Part shown: positions 62,171 through 64,000 of the stretch, piece by piece
Layout: each line of letters opens with the position of its first letter
Position numbering within the stretch: position 1 is the stretch's first letter
Source of the DNA: Pseudoprevotella muciniphila
GTDB taxonomy: Bacteria; Bacteroidota; Bacteroidia; Bacteroidales; Bacteroidaceae
Direction: 5' to 3'
Assembly (NCBI RefSeq): GCF_003265305.2
Contig: NZ_CP033459.1
Coordinates: 2,232,001 to 2,296,000, forward strand
Length of the DNA: 64,000 bases
The notes under the pieces: generated by a model
The model's database searches: none
Told to the model about the DNA's origin: nothing
What the model saw: the letters and a program-made list of their open reading frames with translations, nothing else
Made by a program: the position numbers and the translations under genes

Positions 62171-64000
62171 CGGATAACCTCCTTTCTGCCGTTATGGATA
62201 TATACACCTTTTTCTGTGGGACGACCTGTCAGGCGCACGCCGTTGATGGTGTACCAACCTTCATTCTTTTTAGCAGAGGCGGCGGTGCGGATGCCTGTAG
62301 TTGTGTTCTCGTCGATGTCGTTGGTGAACGAGAAGAGCAGACCCGGGCTGCTGTTGTTTACGCCAGCTTTTTCAAGTTCTTCAATTGGAATGAACGCGCG
62401 GTGTGCCGGAATCACAGTACGGCTGGAGGGCCAGAAACCGATGCGTGACTGAGCGGTGTAACCCGAATCGTCTGAGCCGGCGGGGCGGCCACGTCCAAGG
62501 GCAAGCACACTGTATTTTGCTAGTCCAGTAGAGTCGGTGAGCACACCCTTGAAGATGTTGTTTGCAATAAGGTCGCTGCCATCTTCTGCCACACCGAGGG
62601 GCTGTACTATGCCACCATGGTTGTTGCGGTCGAAAGAGAACAGTCCTGTTTCTGTAGCACTCTTTACATATACCGGCGTATATGCAGGAACAACTACTTC
62701 TGTGGCACCTGCGCCCGGTACGAGTTTAACCAACTGCAATTGGTCTGCCACAACTTTCTCCTGGCCACCACTTGCTGTACTGTAAATTTCTTCCTTATTG
62801 ATATTAATCTTCTTTGCAATATAAACCTCTGTGCCTGCCGGAACAACAGCATCGTAGTCAAGATAGATGGTGCCGGAGTAGAAGGGGCTGCCCGGGTTGG
62901 CTTCGTTTAAAGAGTGGTTGTCGGCACTCAGTGGGTTGATGTGCATCACGTATGGATAAATCTTTACAGAGATGTTTTCATTGCCACGTTCGGGGTTTTT
63001 GTAAACTGTTTCTCCGGCAAGGGTGTAGTTATGATCTCCTGAATAATAAACTGTCTTGCCAAGATTCTCGTCATCATTAGGATTCAAGATATCCAAGATA
63101 TAGTAGCAATAAGAGAACGTCTTGCCGTAGAGGTCTACGTCCGCCTTTGTATCGTTTGTATTGTCATTTGTGGTTGGGTCGCCGATGTTGTAGATGGATA
63201 ACCAATATTTTCCGTCGCGATAAAGCACTTCGCCATGTGCAAGATCGTAACCGCTTCCGGACCATGTGTAGAAGTAGTTGAGCGGGTCATCGTTGGGATC
63301 GCCAAAGCCTGCAGCACCATTAGGAAGTTCGATGCACACTTTGCTGTGGTCGTAAACCTTGATGTCTTGAATGTCGCGTTGGCAAGAAGCAATGACTCCG
63401 GTATGTGTCAGGTTAGAACAGTTGCTTAAGTCGAGCGAGAGAAGTGCATTGTTGTCGCACTTGAGTGCCGTAAGGGAGTCGCTGTTGAGCTTCAACACTT
63501 TCAGCCAACGACCATCTGAATTATAACCACCTTGTGCGTCGCAGAAGAGTGTCTTCAGTTTTGTACATGGGGTCATGTCCATTTCGGTAAGTTTGTTTTG
63601 TGTCAGAAGCAGTGTCTCCAATGCCGTCAGTTTTGTGAATTCGATTTGTGTCAGGTTGTTGTTGTTCGCCTTGCAAACCTGAAGGTGCTCGAGGTCATCA
63701 AAGCCTGAGATGGTGTTCAGCCCGCAGTTGTTGCAGTAGAAGTCCTCAATCAGAGGATTGTTTGTTACATCTAACGTATCAATAGGATTGTTAGAAATAC
63801 GCAATTTCTTTAGTTTTTTATTTTTAGTAATATCTAAATCACTTAATTGATTACTGTAACAATATAACGTTTCTAAAGAATCATTATGAGTAACGTCTAT
63901 ATTCGTTAACTGATTACCACTACAATCCAAATATTTCAGAGTTACATTAGTTGCACCAGAACAATCCAAACTTGTCAGTTGGTTGTTGGCACATTCCAGT
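62167..64000 (-). CDS. Leucine-rich-repeat T9SS-type cargo, 5' end outside window
   Basis: Open to the right window edge (about 611 codons shown). The first 200 residues are leucine-rich repeats of 21-23 residues with Cys (LDCSGNQLTNIDVTHNDSLETL, FCDAQGG). A beta region follows, with a block VVPAYTPVYVKS that parallels the IPAGTPFIV motif of the other cargo proteins. The tail WYTINGVRLTGRPTEKGVYIHNGRKEVIR is a T9SS-like sorting signal. Probably surface-attached and binding-type; the N-terminus and signal peptide are not seen. Confidence 0.85.
   Translation of the reverse strand, partial: LECANNQLTSLDCSGATNVTLKYLDCSGNQLTNIDVTHNDSLETLYCYSNQLSDLDITKNKKLKKLRISNNPIDTLDVTNNPLIEDFYCNNCGLNTISGFDDLEHLQVCKANNNNLTQIEFTKLTALETLLLTQNKLTEMDMTPCTKLKTLFCDAQGGYNSDGRWLKVLKLNSDSLTALKCDNNALLSLDLSNCSNLTHTGVIASCQRDIQDIKVYDHSKVCIELPNGAAGFGDPNDDPLNYFYTWSGSGYDLAHGEVLYRDGKYWLSIYNIGDPTTNDNTNDTKADVDLYGKTFSYCYYILDILNPNDDENLGKTVYYSGDHNYTLAGETVYKNPERGNENISVKIYPYVMHINPLSADNHSLNEANPGSPFYSGTIYLDYDAVVPAGTEVYIAKKININKEEIYSTASGGQEKVVADQLQLVKLVPGAGATEVVVPAYTPVYVKSATETGLFSFDRNNHGGIVQPLGVAEDGSDLIANNIFKGVLTDSTGLAKYSVLALGRGRPAGSDDSGYTAQSRIGFWPSSRTVIPAHRAFIPIEELEKAGVNNSSPGLLFSFTNDIDENTTTGIRTAASAKKNEGWYTINGVRLTGRPTEKGVYIHNGRKEVIR

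Overview
The window is a chromosomal segment of a Bacteroidales bacterium, most likely Prevotellaceae. This rests on promoters of the TTTG-N19/20-TAnnTTTG type, few Shine-Dalgarno sequences, many secreted proteins ending in a short type IX secretion (T9SS) style tail (Y-x-L-x-G ... G-[IV]-Y-I-x-x-G-[KR]-K), BACON and GEVED domains, and a suf operon beside an FMN-binding protein. No rRNA, CRISPR array, phage or complete insertion sequence is visible.

Layout. 1-5 kb: a partial secreted repeat protein and an M60 metallopeptidase. 5-13.5 kb: uvrA with a PNGase F-like amidase, a POT peptide transporter, tRNA-Glu with rpsT, recO, purN and rlpA. 14.1-17.5 kb: a compact accessory island of small same-strand genes (GNAT acetyltransferase, truncated GNAT, C_GCAxxG_C_C protein, NifX/NifB-like protein, truncated phosphorylase, LnuA-like nucleotidyltransferase, Vat-like acetyltransferase). 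Almost every boundary in the island carries the same 14-25 bp repeat. 17.5-24 kb: a Cys-rich secreted repeat protein behind a 1838-residue alpha-2-macroglobulin-like protein. 24-34.6 kb: a Ca2+ P-type ATPase, a secreted discoidin-type protein, an FMN-binding protein and sufCDS. 34.8-41.4 kb: a second large discoidin-type cargo protein and a GH16 glucanase. 41.5-51.5 kb: metY, gdhA, an acyl-CoA ligase, an acyltransferase, rnhB, two small secreted proteins, a CYTH protein, a small membrane protein and prfB. 51.6-58.5 kb: an AraC-linked cluster (hydrolase, cyclophilin-like protein, RibD-like reductase), a PQQ-type propeller and a second acyl-CoA ligase. 58.7-64 kb: a GH84 hexosaminidase, a repeat-rich intergenic stretch, a 58-residue protein and a leucine-rich-repeat cargo protein cut by the window edge.

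Functional theme. M60 peptidase, PNGase F-like amidase, GH84 and GH16 point to use of glycoproteins and beta-glucans at the cell surface, with several T9SS-type cargo proteins beside them. The most unusual structure is the 14.1-17.5 kb island. Two copies of an 80-bp promoter plus leader each end in an inverted repeat directly in front of a start codon, and a matching repeat supplies the TAA stop codon at three of the four gene ends. It looks like an ORF-sized gene-cassette array with built-in promoters, but no recombinase is visible here. All gene functions are inferred by eye from motifs; no database search was run.
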